Shown here piece by piece: positions 43,056 through 51,897 of a stretch of DNA of 64,000 nt. Location of the stretch: contig NZ_CP089981.1 in the NCBI RefSeq assembly GCF_021389975.1, positions 3,683,501 through 3,747,500 on the forward strand, given 5' to 3'. The position numbers were made by a program, and so were the translations under genes. The notes beneath the pieces are model-generated. The model ran no database searches. It saw nothing but the letters and a program-made list of their open reading frames with translations, and was not told where the DNA came from. How positions within the stretch are numbered: position 1 is the stretch's first letter; each line of letters opens with the position of its first letter. The DNA comes from Fulvivirga ulvae (GTDB taxonomy: Bacteria > Bacteroidota > Bacteroidia > Cytophagales > Cyclobacteriaceae).

Positions 43056-43638
43056 AGTTATTTTTCAGCCATTCTCCAACAAAGGCCCGGAGGTCAGGAA
43101 AAAAAGCCTGGAACTCACTCTCAAACTCATCATAATGATTGTCTAAGTCGGCTATTGCTTCATCCATTCTCGATGTAAAAGTTGTTCTTCTGGCCATACC
43201 AGAAAGAGCATTATGGATACCATCCTTATTAGCATAACTTAACAACCAGTTGTGATCAATCATAAAAGGAAGCATATATCTCACACCCTTTGGTAGTCGG
43301 CTTTCGTGAGAGAGCATAAGCTTGTAAACATACTGAGCATAATCTGCCAGGGGAGTTTGGTGAAAAGCTGACCAGTTCGCTGCAAGGAAATGATCATAAA
43401 ACATGTCGACAATTACCCCTGCATAATGTCTGTATTTATTCCAAAGCCTTTTTTTACTATTAGAAACAATTTCATGATGGTCCGTATATTCATCAATATG
43501 GCGGTGAAGCATAATACCCCGTTGAATATTAATACTGTAAACCTCATACGCTTTACCCTTTACAAAATCACCAATAAAATTTCCTACCATTATTTCTTCA
43601 TCATTACCGGATAGATATAAATGGGCGAGAAAGTTCAT
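43054..43638 (-). CDS. acpH: ACP phosphodiesterase (AcpH family)
   Basis: AcpH removes the phosphopantetheine arm from acyl carrier protein. The 194-residue protein belongs to DUF479/AcpH: MNFLAHLYLSGNDEEIMVGNFIGDFVKG, then RGIMLHRHIDEYTDHH, RHYAGVIVDMFYDHFLA and the metal-binding His and Asp residues of a degenerate HD fold. It opposes, in activity, the phosphopantetheinyl transferase at 3838. The 5' region has the palindrome GGTCACTTGACC that is shared with the mce upstream region. Confidence 0.87.
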   Translation of the reverse strand: MNFLAHLYLSGNDEEIMVGNFIGDFVKGKAYEVYSINIQRGIMLHRHIDEYTDHHEIVSNSKKRLWNKYRHYAGVIVDMFYDHFLAANWSAFHQTPLADYAQYVYKLMLSHESRLPKGVRYMLPFMIDHNWLLSYANKDGIHNALSGMARRTTFTSRMDEAIADLDNHYDEFESEFQAFFPDLRAFVGEWLKNN

Positions 43639-43657
43639 AGATTTTGTTGTTTTGTTC

Positions 43658-43669
43658 GGTCACTTGACC
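43658..43669. promoter_or_regulatory. GGTCA-CT-TGACC palindrome upstream of acpH
   Basis: A perfect palindrome sits 20 bases before the acpH start. Read toward the gene it is GGTCAAGTGACCGAACAAAAC, matching the mce site AGTCAAATGACCGACAAAAAC in 17 of 21 positions, at a similar distance from the start codon. An AAATTTTG on the minus strand directly upstream resembles a -7 element. Confidence 0.45.
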
Positions 43670-43833
43670 CAAAATTTTAGCCAAGATAAAAAATACTGAG
43701 CAGTAAATATATAATTGAGTGCCGCTGGTCTTTGTTGCGTATTATACGTAATTTATAATAAAACCACCCTCTGTTGGGCTGGGTTTGCGCAAAATCAAAT
43801 ATATTTAATGTCTCATTTTAAAAATTAATAAAA

Positions 43834-44241
43834 ATGGAGGATAATCCACATTTGAACATCCTCGTACAACTAGCCAAGGTTGACGGAGAAACCGATGACG
43901 CAGAGCTTGAACTTATCCGTCAGATTGGAATATCCAGCAATGTTGATCCTGAGGATATTGACGCCATCATTGCCAAAACAGCCGCTGAAGATACTATCCC
44001 TTCTTTAGAGCACTTGTCGAAAAAAGAAAAGATAGAATTAATGGCTAACCTGGTTTTGGTAATGAAAATAGATGGCCGGGTGCACAAGGAAGAAATGAAG
44101 TTTTGCCTTAAAGTGCTGAAAAAATTAGGTTATGATGAGGACGCTCTTTTTGATCTTGTTTCAACTACACTGGTAGACCCCGAAATGGAGATTACTAAAG
44201 AGGATATTCAACGGCGAGCTGAAAGATACTTAACTGATTAA
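43834..44241 (+). CDS. TerB-like protein
   Basis: The 135-residue acidic, all-helical protein resembles the TerB/DjlA-N family used in tellurite-resistance and stress proteins. Two D-G-x-x-x-x-x-E type motifs, KVDGETDDAELELI and KIDGRVHKEEMKFC, mark the metal-binding loops of the fold. No other ter gene is adjacent, so a resistance role is not implied. It is followed after 6 bases by a methyltransferase gene with a GTG start, probably in one operon. Confidence 0.75.
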   Translation: MEDNPHLNILVQLAKVDGETDDAELELIRQIGISSNVDPEDIDAIIAKTAAEDTIPSLEHLSKKEKIELMANLVLVMKIDGRVHKEEMKFCLKVLKKLGYDEDALFDLVSTTLVDPEMEITKEDIQRRAERYLTD

Positions 44242-44247
44242 TTTAAG

Positions 44248-44940
44248 GTGCACTCGGATGTTTACGGACAAGCACTGTCCGACTACTATCATAATGGTAT
44301 TAATTCTTCTCTGCTGTTAAATAATAATTACGGAGATCCGGAAGAGATGCCTGTAGAGGTTTTTTTCAGAAGCGAGGATGACCTTACTGATCTTGAGCAA
44401 TATGCATTGCATTTATGCCGTGGTAAAATACTTGATATTGGAGCCGGCGTGGGTGTACATAGCCTGATTTTGCAACAGGAGCTGGAAGTTGCAGCAATTG
44501 AAACATCTGAAAAGGCTTGTGAAATAATGCGCAAAAGAGGTGTTCATGAAGTATTCTGTCAGAATATTTTTCACTGGCAAACCAATAACACATACGATAC
44601 GCTGCTTCTGCTGATGAACGGAACGGGAATTTCCGGAACCAGGGACAACTTTAAGAGATTTTTGCGTAAGCTAGGTGCACTTTTGTCAGATGGAGGTCAG
44701 ATTATTATAGACTCAAGCGATATTTCATACTTGTACGAAGGACACCTGCCTTCCAATACATATTTTGGAGAGGTTCTATATCAGTACGAATACAAAGGGC
44801 TGAAAGGAGAGTGGTTCCCCTGGTTATACCTGGACCAAACTACGTTAATCCGTGTCGCAGGAGAAGCTGGCTTTGATACACAGATTGTTTATCAGGGAGA
44901 CGAAGATGAATACCTTGCTGTGCTTAAGGTTTTTTCATAA
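44248..44940 (+). CDS. Class I SAM-dependent methyltransferase
   Basis: The 230-residue enzyme has the Rossmann-type SAM site ILDIGAGVGVHSLILQ (motif I, about 63-78), acidic post-I AIETSEKACEIM and MNGTGISGTRDNF further on. The substrate is unknown. The start is GTG at 44248, six bases after the TerB-like stop; no ATG lies close enough in frame to begin a complete domain. It overlaps an in-frame extension of the next gene, which I reject. Confidence 0.8.
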   Translation: MHSDVYGQALSDYYHNGINSSLLLNNNYGDPEEMPVEVFFRSEDDLTDLEQYALHLCRGKILDIGAGVGVHSLILQQELEVAAIETSEKACEIMRKRGVHEVFCQNIFHWQTNNTYDTLLLLMNGTGISGTRDNFKRFLRKLGALLSDGGQIIIDSSDISYLYEGHLPSNTYFGEVLYQYEYKGLKGEWFPWLYLDQTTLIRVAGEAGFDTQIVYQGDEDEYLAVLKVFS

Positions 44941-44989
44941 TAGATCTTATTCCTATATTGGTGGCTACAACACGCAACCCTTAAAACAT

Positions 44990-46273
44990 ATGCTAAAGAT
45001 ATTTTTGGTCTCATGCTTCCTGTTCATTGTTGGGATAATGGATCTTTTTGCACAAAAAACACTTGTGCATTGTGGTCAATTGATAGATGGAAAAAGCGAC
45101 AAAGTCATGAAAGAGATGACAGTTATTGTAGAGGGAGACAAAATTGTGAAAGTCGAAAAAGGATATACCGTGGCCGCTGAAAATGATAAGGTCATTGACT
45201 TGAAAAATAAAACCGTGCTTCCAGGATTAATGGATATGCATGTTCATATTGAGGGGGAAACAAGCCGTGATAATTACATTAAGAGATTTACATTAAACGA
45301 AGCAGACATTGCTTTTAACTCAACCGTATACGCTAACCGCACTTTGATGGCAGGGTTTACTACGGTTAGAGATTTAGGAGGGAGTGGCGTAAATACAGCC
45401 TTGAGAAACGCAATCAATGCGGGTAAAGTTAAAGGACCCAGAATATTCTCGGCAGGAAAGTCAATAGCCACTACCGGAGGCCATGCCGATCCTACAAATG
45501 GTTATAAGCATGACTTAATGGGAGACCCGGGGCCAAGCCAGGGCGTGATCAATGGAGAAGATGAAGCAAGAAAAGCAGTAAGACAGCAATATAAGAATGG
45601 TGCTGATGTTATTAAAATAACAGCTACCGGAGGAGTATTGAGCGTGGCCAAAGACGGCTCAGGGCCTCAATTTAAAATGGATGAATTAAAGGCGATTGTT
45701 GAGACTGCCAGAGAATATGGAATGATCACGGCAGCACATGCTCATGGAGCCGAAGGGATGAAGCGGGCCGTAGAGGCGGGCATAACATCTATAGAGCACG
45801 GAACCATGATGACCCCGGAAGTTATGGATCTGATGAAACAAAAAGGCACGTACTATGTACCTACCATTTCTGCTGGGAAATTTGTTGCCGAACAAGCTAA
45901 AATTGAGGGGTATTACCCTACTGTAGTTGTACCAAAAGCACTGGCCATTGGTCCGCAGATACAAAAGACATTCGCAGAAGCATACAAACGTGGCGTTAGA
46001 ATAGCATTCGGAACTGATGCCGGCGTATTTCCTCATGGTGAAAATGGAAAGGAATTCGGCTATATGGTCGAAGCCGGAATGCCGGCTATGGAAGCTATAA
46101 AATCAGCTACAAGCGTAGCAGCCAGTATGTTGAATGCCGAAGACCTTGGATCAATAGAAGAGGGTAAAAAAGCCGATATTGTTGCTGTCAATGACAATCC
46201 GCTTGACAATATTCACACCATGGAAAATGTGATATTCGTTATGAAAGGCGGCGAAGTGTTTAAGTCCGAATAA
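44990..46273 (+). CDS. Secreted amidohydrolase family protein
   Basis: The 428-residue enzyme has a signal peptide (about 1-20, ending LFAQ) and the amidohydrolase barrel: DLKNKTVLPGLMDMHVHIEG (HxH metal ligands), GADVIKITATGGV (Lys ligand), ITAAHAHG and SIEHGTMM (His ligands), and FGTDAGVFPHG (catalytic Asp). The class includes Xaa-Pro dipeptidases and imidazolonepropionase-like enzymes that act on dipeptides or lactams. I use ATG 44990; upstream in-frame ATGs lie inside the preceding methyltransferase gene and would destroy the signal peptide. Confidence 0.87.
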   Translation: MLKIFLVSCFLFIVGIMDLFAQKTLVHCGQLIDGKSDKVMKEMTVIVEGDKIVKVEKGYTVAAENDKVIDLKNKTVLPGLMDMHVHIEGETSRDNYIKRFTLNEADIAFNSTVYANRTLMAGFTTVRDLGGSGVNTALRNAINAGKVKGPRIFSAGKSIATTGGHADPTNGYKHDLMGDPGPSQGVINGEDEARKAVRQQYKNGADVIKITATGGVLSVAKDGSGPQFKMDELKAIVETAREYGMITAAHAHGAEGMKRAVEAGITSIEHGTMMTPEVMDLMKQKGTYYVPTISAGKFVAEQAKIEGYYPTVVVPKALAIGPQIQKTFAEAYKRGVRIAFGTDAGVFPHGENGKEFGYMVEAGMPAMEAIKSATSVAASMLNAEDLGSIEEGKKADIVAVNDNPLDNIHTMENVIFVMKGGEVFKSE

Positions 46274-46302
46274 GTGTTGTAGAAAAATCCTTTACAAACG
46301 AA

Positions 46303-46836
46303 TTAATTGTCATTAAGGAAATTCTTCTGCTTGTATTTGTAGGTCAGGTAAGAAAGCACATCTCCAAATGTATTAATTCCTGTCATAACCTCTTCCGGTA
46401 CTTGGCGCCCGTTTAACCTTGCTAATAGCAATCCATAAATGCCATTGAGACAAGCTTGTACTTCCTCTTTAATGAATCCGTTAGAAAAGTTTATGCTTTC
46501 CTCTATATGAGGTTTAGCAGCTGAATATATCTTCTGGAAGCTCTTATCCGATTCCTTAAGTTCATTCATTATTCCGGACAGCTGGGTGACATAACTTTGC
46601 ACTTCATCCAGGTGCCCCCTTTCCTCAATACCCTCAACTTTCATCTTTTCCATTATATCTTCATACCATTTGCTGATCTCTTCTTTTTCACCTTCCTCGC
46701 CTGGTATATGTTTTATTACATACTTTTTTATCTGCTCCATATCAAAGTCATACACCCTGATCAGGTCCTCCGTCTGGTACATATGAATAATGTATTCGGA
46801 TATGTTGTTTCTTTTTTTATTTTCGGCAATATTCAT
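46303..46836 (-). CDS. DUF4924 family protein
   Basis: This 177-residue all-helical protein matches the Bacteroidota-specific family DUF4924, with IAENKKRNNISEYIIHMYQTEDLIRVYDFDMEQIKKYVI at the N-terminus and FGDVLSYLTYKYKQKNFL at the end. The function is unknown. It is divergent from lepA and convergent with the amidohydrolase. Confidence 0.82.
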   Translation of the reverse strand: MNIAENKKRNNISEYIIHMYQTEDLIRVYDFDMEQIKKYVIKHIPGEEGEKEEISKWYEDIMEKMKVEGIEERGHLDEVQSYVTQLSGIMNELKESDKSFQKIYSAAKPHIEESINFSNGFIKEEVQACLNGIYGLLLARLNGRQVPEEVMTGINTFGDVLSYLTYKYKQKNFLNDN

Positions 46837-46895
46837 GTATAGTAGAGTATAAATAATTAGTATTCTGCAATGTTAATTAAGTAGTAATAATTATC

Positions 46896-46903
46896 TAATT
46901 TTG
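46896..46903 (+). promoter_or_regulatory. -7 element upstream of lepA
   Basis: TAATTTTG is a perfect TAnnTTTG. The -33 position holds only TTAA-like sequence. It implies a leader of about 170 bases before lepA. Confidence 0.35.
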
Positions 46904-47082
46904 CAGTTTAAAATCACATGCTAAAAATCTCTATATACGTAATATAGTGAGCTGTTTTCTTTTGAGCAATTCATGAAAATTATCAGCCTGACTGCTAGGC
47001 AAATATTTTTATAAAACTCAGTTACAGGTAGAGATTGAGATCAAAGGCATTGGAGAAGAATCTTTTAGGAGAGGGTAAACAG

Positions 47083-48867
47083 ATGGATAACATACGGAAT
47101 TTTTGCATTATAGCTCATATTGATCACGGTAAAAGTACACTGGCAGATAGGTTATTGCAGTCCACGGGTACAGTTTCTGATCGAGATATGCAGGATCAGT
47201 TATTGGATAACATGGATCTGGAGCGTGAACGTGGTATAACTATAAAGAGTCATGCCATACAAATGGATTACAAATTTGAAGGGAAAGATTATATTCTTAA
47301 CCTGATAGATACTCCGGGACACGTGGACTTTTCTTATGAGGTATCACGATCCATCGCTGCTTGTGAAGGAGCCTTGCTAATTGTTGATGCAGCACAAGGT
47401 ATTGAAGCGCAGACCATTTCAAATCTTTATCTTGCGCTCGAACATGACCTGGAGATCATACCCGTGCTTAATAAAATTGACCTTCCCAGTGCAATGCCCG
47501 AAGAGGTTACTGATGAGATTGTGAACCTTATCGGGTGCGACCCTTCAGATGTAATCAGGGCAAGTGCCAAGGAGGGAATTGGTATCAGCGAAATACTTGA
47601 GGCCGTTGTAAAGAGGATACCCGCGCCAAAGGGGGATATTAATAAGCCGCTGAAGGCTATGATCTTTGATTCGGTATTTAACCCCTTCAGAGGTATAGAG
47701 GTTTATTTCAGGGTTTTTGACGGCACCATTAATAAAGGAGACAAGGTTAAATTTGTTCACACAGGTAAAACCTATGAGGCTGATGAGATTGGTGTGCTTA
47801 AACTGAAGCAACAGCCCAAACAATCCGTCAGTGCCGGAAATGTTGGATATATTATTTCGGGTATCAAAGTAGCTAAAGAGGTCAAAGTAGGGGATACTAT
47901 TACCCATGTGGATAAGCCATGCGAGGCCGTTAAAGGTTTTGAAAACGTTAAACCGATGGTTTTTGCCGGTATATATCCTGTCGAGACCAGCGAGTTTGAG
48001 GAGTTAAGAGCTGCAATGGAAAAGCTACAGCTCAATGACGCTTCCCTGGTCTGGGAGCCGGAGACATCCGCTGCCCTTGGGTTTGGTTTTAGATGTGGCT
48101 TCCTGGGAATGTTACATATGGAGATTGTTCAGGAGCGTCTTGAACGTGAGTTTGATATGACAGTGATAACCACTGTTCCTTCCGTACAATTTCATGCAGT
48201 AAAGACAGATGGCTCAATCAGAAAAATAAATGCACCTTCCGAGATGCCGGAGCCAAACACCATTTCTCACATTGAGGAACCATTTATACGAGCTCAGATC
48301 ATCACAAAGTCCGAATTCATTGGTAATATCATTGGTCTCTGCATGGAGAAAAGGGGTATTATAAAAAATCAGGTATATCTCACCGCTGAAAGGGTAGAGC
48401 TTACTTTTGAGTTACCACTTTCCGAAATAGTATTTGATTTCTTTGATAAGCTTAAGACCCTTTCCAGAGGATACGCCTCGCTGGATTATGAGCTTATAGG
48501 TTTCAGGCAATCAACAATGGTTAAACTGGACATTATGCTTAATGGTGAAAAAGTAGATGCCCTGTCAGCAATTGTTCATAGAGATAAAGCATACGAGTGG
48601 GGTAAAAGATTGTGTGAAAAGCTCAAAGAACTAATACCTCGGCAGATGTTTGAAATTGCAGTCCAGGCCTCTATTGGTACTAAAATTATAGCCAGGGAAA
48701 CTGTGAAGGCCATGCGAAAGAACGTATTGGCCAAATGTTACGGAGGTGACATCACCCGAAAGAGAAAACTTTTGGAAAAACAGAAAAAAGGTAAAAAACG
48801 TATGCGCCAGGTAGGTAATGTGGAAATACCCCAAGAGGCGTTTATGGCAGTACTTAAATTAGATTAA
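47083..48867 (+). CDS. lepA: Elongation factor 4 (LepA)
   Basis: LepA is a ribosome-bound GTPase that back-translocates or remodels stalled ribosomes. The 594-residue protein has the G1 AHIDHGKST, G2 RERGITIK, G3 DTPGHVDF, G4 NKIDLP motifs, EF-G-like domains and the LepA-specific C-terminus (KKGKKRMRQVGNVEIPQEAFMAVLK). The start is ATG 47083 (MDNIRNFCIIAHIDHGKS), preceded by a purine-rich GGAGAGGG; an upstream TTG would add 16 non-conserved residues. folD follows after 6 bases. Confidence 0.96.
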   Translation: MDNIRNFCIIAHIDHGKSTLADRLLQSTGTVSDRDMQDQLLDNMDLERERGITIKSHAIQMDYKFEGKDYILNLIDTPGHVDFSYEVSRSIAACEGALLIVDAAQGIEAQTISNLYLALEHDLEIIPVLNKIDLPSAMPEEVTDEIVNLIGCDPSDVIRASAKEGIGISEILEAVVKRIPAPKGDINKPLKAMIFDSVFNPFRGIEVYFRVFDGTINKGDKVKFVHTGKTYEADEIGVLKLKQQPKQSVSAGNVGYIISGIKVAKEVKVGDTITHVDKPCEAVKGFENVKPMVFAGIYPVETSEFEELRAAMEKLQLNDASLVWEPETSAALGFGFRCGFLGMLHMEIVQERLEREFDMTVITTVPSVQFHAVKTDGSIRKINAPSEMPEPNTISHIEEPFIRAQIITKSEFIGNIIGLCMEKRGIIKNQVYLTAERVELTFELPLSEIVFDFFDKLKTLSRGYASLDYELIGFRQSTMVKLDIMLNGEKVDALSAIVHRDKAYEWGKRLCEKLKELIPRQMFEIAVQASIGTKIIARETVKAMRKNVLAKCYGGDITRKRKLLEKQKKGKKRMRQVGNVEIPQEAFMAVLKLD

Positions 48868-48873
48868 TAACAA

Positions 48874-49764
48874 ATGGCAGATTCTTACACTATCCTTGAT
48901 GGTAAAAAAATAGCTAACGAAATTAAAGATGAAATAGCCTCAGAAGTCAAGTCCATAGTGTCCGTGGGAGGAAAAATGCCACACCTTGCAGCCATACTTG
49001 TGGGTGATGATGGGGCCAGCCAGACATATGTAAATAATAAAATCAAGGCCTGCACAAGAGTAGGCTTTGAATATACTCTCCTGAACTTTCCGGCTACCAT
49101 TAGTGAAACCAAGCTAATTTCCGAAATAGAGCGCATAAATAACGATGATGATATAGATGGTTTAATAGTTCAGCTTCCCCTTCCTGCCCACATTTCATCG
49201 GCCAAGGTAACAGAGTGTATCCGTCCCGAAAAAGATGTTGATGGTTTTACAAACCTTAACTATGGTAGGATTACTTCCAAGAATCCGGGTTTAATGCCAG
49301 CTACACCATATGGCATACTTGAACTTCTGAAAAGGTACAATATTGAAATTAAAGGACGCCATTGTGTAATGGTGGGAAACAGCAGAACAGTAGGAGCCCC
49401 CATGAGTATTATTATGTCCTACCATGAATATGCAACGGTAACGGTATGTCATATCCATACACAAAAGCTGGAAGAGTTCACTCGCCAGGCCGATATCCTC
49501 ATCGTAGCCACGGGTAAGCCCGGGCTGATTAAAGGTGATATGGTCAAAGATGGTGTTGTTGTGGTCGATGTTGGTATTACCCGAATCGAAACGGAAGAAA
49601 ATGAGCGCGGTTACTACCTAAAGGGAGATATCGAGTTTGATGAAGTTTCGCCCAAAGCGAGCTATATCACCCCCGTTCCGGGCGGAGTAGGACCCATGAC
49701 TATTGCTTCCTTGTTACTTAACACTTTAAAAGCTTCGAAAAAGAGAGCGTCACATTCAGCTTAG
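48874..49764 (+). CDS. folD: Bifunctional methylenetetrahydrofolate dehydrogenase/cyclohydrolase
   Basis: FolD interconverts 5,10-methylene-, 5,10-methenyl- and 10-formyl-tetrahydrofolate with NADP. The 296-residue protein has the signatures GDDGASQTYVNNKIKAC (with the catalytic Lys), DGLIVQLPLPAHI, and PVPGGVGPMTIASLL, plus the Rossmann motif VMVGNSRTVGAPMS. It follows lepA by 6 bases, suggesting a two-gene operon. Confidence 0.96.
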   Translation: MADSYTILDGKKIANEIKDEIASEVKSIVSVGGKMPHLAAILVGDDGASQTYVNNKIKACTRVGFEYTLLNFPATISETKLISEIERINNDDDIDGLIVQLPLPAHISSAKVTECIRPEKDVDGFTNLNYGRITSKNPGLMPATPYGILELLKRYNIEIKGRHCVMVGNSRTVGAPMSIIMSYHEYATVTVCHIHTQKLEEFTRQADILIVATGKPGLIKGDMVKDGVVVVDVGITRIETEENERGYYLKGDIEFDEVSPKASYITPVPGGVGPMTIASLLLNTLKASKKRASHSA

Positions 49765-49828
49765 ACTGAAATTTCTTATTGGTATTTCTCGTTACAGATT
49801 CATATGTTTAAGGAATCTTAAAGCTGAT

Positions 49829-51739
49829 ATGAGAATATTTGTCGTTTTACTGCTGTCTACAGTTCCTTTTTTAGCATTCGCTCAAGCCAACTTAAGCACC
49901 AAGTCAAAAAAAGCTGCCGAATATTACTATCAGGCAGACAACTACCGGGTAAGAGGCCAGTACACTATGGCCATTCAGCTATTGGAGCAAGCCATAGATA
50001 AGGATGATAAATTTCATGAAGCTTATTTTAGGTTAGGTATCATCTATAAAGCCAAAGGAGAGCTGGATAGAGCAGAGCAGCTATTACTTAAAGCGGATAA
50101 TTTGAGTGAAAAAGCAGGGCCTGGTAATGCATTTGAGTTGGGGGAATTATATCTTCTAAAGGCCGAGTATAAAAAGTCAATAGAGTATATAGACAGGTAC
50201 CTGAGTGCCAATCCTCGCAATAGTCGAAGACTTGCTGATGCCAATAAAATTAAAAACGATGCCCAATTTGCACTTGATAATATGGAGCTGGCGTCGGAGT
50301 TTAACCCACGTCCCCTCAGTGATACTGTAAACGCATTTCCCATGCAGTACTTTCCTGTCGTTACGGTTGATCAGAAAGCAGTAATCTTCACCCGCCGTCT
50401 CGGAACGACCATGAATCATGACGAAGATCTGGTGATAAGCCGTAAAAATGCGGATGGTCGATGGATGCATCCGGAGTCTTTGTCAGAAAACATTAATTCT
50501 GAATGGAATGAAGGAACCTGTACCTTGTCGGCCGACGGCAGAGTACTTATTTTTACATCTTGCTATGGTAGAAAAGGCTATGGGAGTTGTGATTTATACA
50601 TAAGTAAAAAGGTTGGAGACGAATGGTCTGTGCCTGTTAACCTGGGAGGGAATATAAACTCATCGGCCTGGGAATCTCAGCCTTCATTGTCCTCTGATGG
50701 GCGTACTCTATATTTTATTTCCAATCGTGGTGGCGGAGTTGGTGGCAGAGACATATGGGTGTCTTATTTGGATGATAAAGAGCAATGGTCGCGTCCCGCT
50801 AATTTAGGGACTTCTATAAATACGCCGAATGATGAAGTTTCTCCCTTTATTCATCCTAATAACATAACACTGTATTTCGCTTCCAACGGATTGACCGGGT
50901 TTGGTGGTTTTGATATATTTTATGCAGAACGAATTGATAAAACCTGGTCTGAGCCTAAGAATATCGGATACCCTATTAATACAAGTGCTGACCAGGTTTC
51001 CCTTTATATAACTTCTGATGGAGAGAGGGGATATTATTCTCATGAAATAACCAATGACCCGGATCAAAAAGGTAAGCTTTATGAGTTCAATGTACCATCA
51101 AATGTCAGGGTTAAATACCGAACTTCGTATGTTACCGGTCATGTTTTTGATGCAGTGACCAAAAAGCCTTTGAAAGCAGGGATAGAGCTCTATGATCTTA
51201 GAAATGAAGCCAGAGAAGGATTTGTTTATTCAGATTCAGTTACCGGAGATTATTTAATGGTACTCACCGAGGGCTCTGAATATGCTCTATATGTAAACAA
51301 ATCAGGTTATTTATTCGAGAGTTTGTCTTTTGAATATCAACTGAATGAGGATTTAAAGCCAGTTGAGGTGAATATTTATCTAAGTCCTATCTCTGAAGGT
51401 GCAAAAGCAGTGCTTAACAATATATTTTTTGATGTGGATAGCTATGCTTTGAAAGCAAAATCCCAAACAGAATTAAATAAACTTATCAATTTTCTGAATA
51501 CAAATCCCTCCATCAGAATTGAGATAGGGGGACATACAGACAATACCGGTAGTGCCCAATACAATCTTGATCTTTCACTAAAAAGAGCAAAGTCAGTCTA
51601 CGATTTTTTAATTGAAAAAAACATCAGCAAAGCACGTCTTAGCTATAAAGGATATGGTCAAGCCACACCTGCCTTCCCTAATGATTCCGACCTTCATAGA
51701 CAAATGAATAGAAGAATAGAGTTTCGTATTATAAGGTAA
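49829..51739 (+). CDS. OmpA family protein with TPR, PD40 and CarboxypepD domains (PorE-like)
   Basis: The 636-residue protein has a signal peptide (1-20), TPR-like helices (about 28-135), a WD40-like PD40 beta-propeller (about 160-420, repeats such as SWNEGTCTLSADGRVLIFTS and SQPSLSSDGRTLYFISNRGGG), a carboxypeptidase-regulatory domain (about 430-500) and a C-terminal OmpA peptidoglycan-binding domain (IEIGGHTDNTGSAQYNLDLSLKRAKSVYDFL). This order equals PorE of the type IX secretion system. Unlike PorE of Porphyromonas it has no lipobox. Bacteroidota have many paralogues of this architecture, so assignment to the secretion system is tentative. It would tie an outer-membrane complex to the cell wall. 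Confidence 0.85.
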   Translation: MRIFVVLLLSTVPFLAFAQANLSTKSKKAAEYYYQADNYRVRGQYTMAIQLLEQAIDKDDKFHEAYFRLGIIYKAKGELDRAEQLLLKADNLSEKAGPGNAFELGELYLLKAEYKKSIEYIDRYLSANPRNSRRLADANKIKNDAQFALDNMELASEFNPRPLSDTVNAFPMQYFPVVTVDQKAVIFTRRLGTTMNHDEDLVISRKNADGRWMHPESLSENINSEWNEGTCTLSADGRVLIFTSCYGRKGYGSCDLYISKKVGDEWSVPVNLGGNINSSAWESQPSLSSDGRTLYFISNRGGGVGGRDIWVSYLDDKEQWSRPANLGTSINTPNDEVSPFIHPNNITLYFASNGLTGFGGFDIFYAERIDKTWSEPKNIGYPINTSADQVSLYITSDGERGYYSHEITNDPDQKGKLYEFNVPSNVRVKYRTSYVTGHVFDAVTKKPLKAGIELYDLRNEAREGFVYSDSVTGDYLMVLTEGSEYALYVNKSGYLFESLSFEYQLNEDLKPVEVNIYLSPISEGAKAVLNNIFFDVDSYALKAKSQTELNKLINFLNTNPSIRIEIGGHTDNTGSAQYNLDLSLKRAKSVYDFLIEKNISKARLSYKGYGQATPAFPNDSDLHRQMNRRIEFRIIR

Positions 51740-51743
51740 ACTC

Positions 51744-51770
51744 CCCCATTTTGGGGTATTCTATTTTTTT
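51744..51770 (+). terminator. Terminator of the OmpA-like gene
   Basis: CCCCA (51744-51748) pairs with TGGGG (51752-51756) around TTT, followed by TATTCTATTTTTTT, just after the stop at 51739. Confidence 0.6.
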
Positions 51771-51827
51771 GCGGCAAAATAATCTGTCGTCTATACTCCA
51801 AATTGCAGTAAAATATTGATAAAATAT

Positions 51828-51858
51828 TTTACCCTAACCAAATTTTATATTATGTTTG
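51828..51858 (+). promoter_or_regulatory. Promoter of the susC-susD locus
   Basis: TTTA (51828-51831), 19 bases, then TATGTTTG (51851-51858), a perfect TAnnTTTG, 39 bases before the ATG of the susC-like gene. Confidence 0.5.
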
Positions 51859-51897
51859 GATGTGATATATTTTAAATTTTAACCTAAACAAAACAAT

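Noticed and set aside
43834..44241. Tellurite-resistance (ter) locus
   Set aside because: A single TerB-like gene without terC, terD or terZ neighbours does not make a resistance locus.
44852..44989. N-terminal extension of the amidohydrolase frame
   Set aside because: It overlaps the methyltransferase gene, has no family similarity and would bury the signal peptide that starts at 44990.
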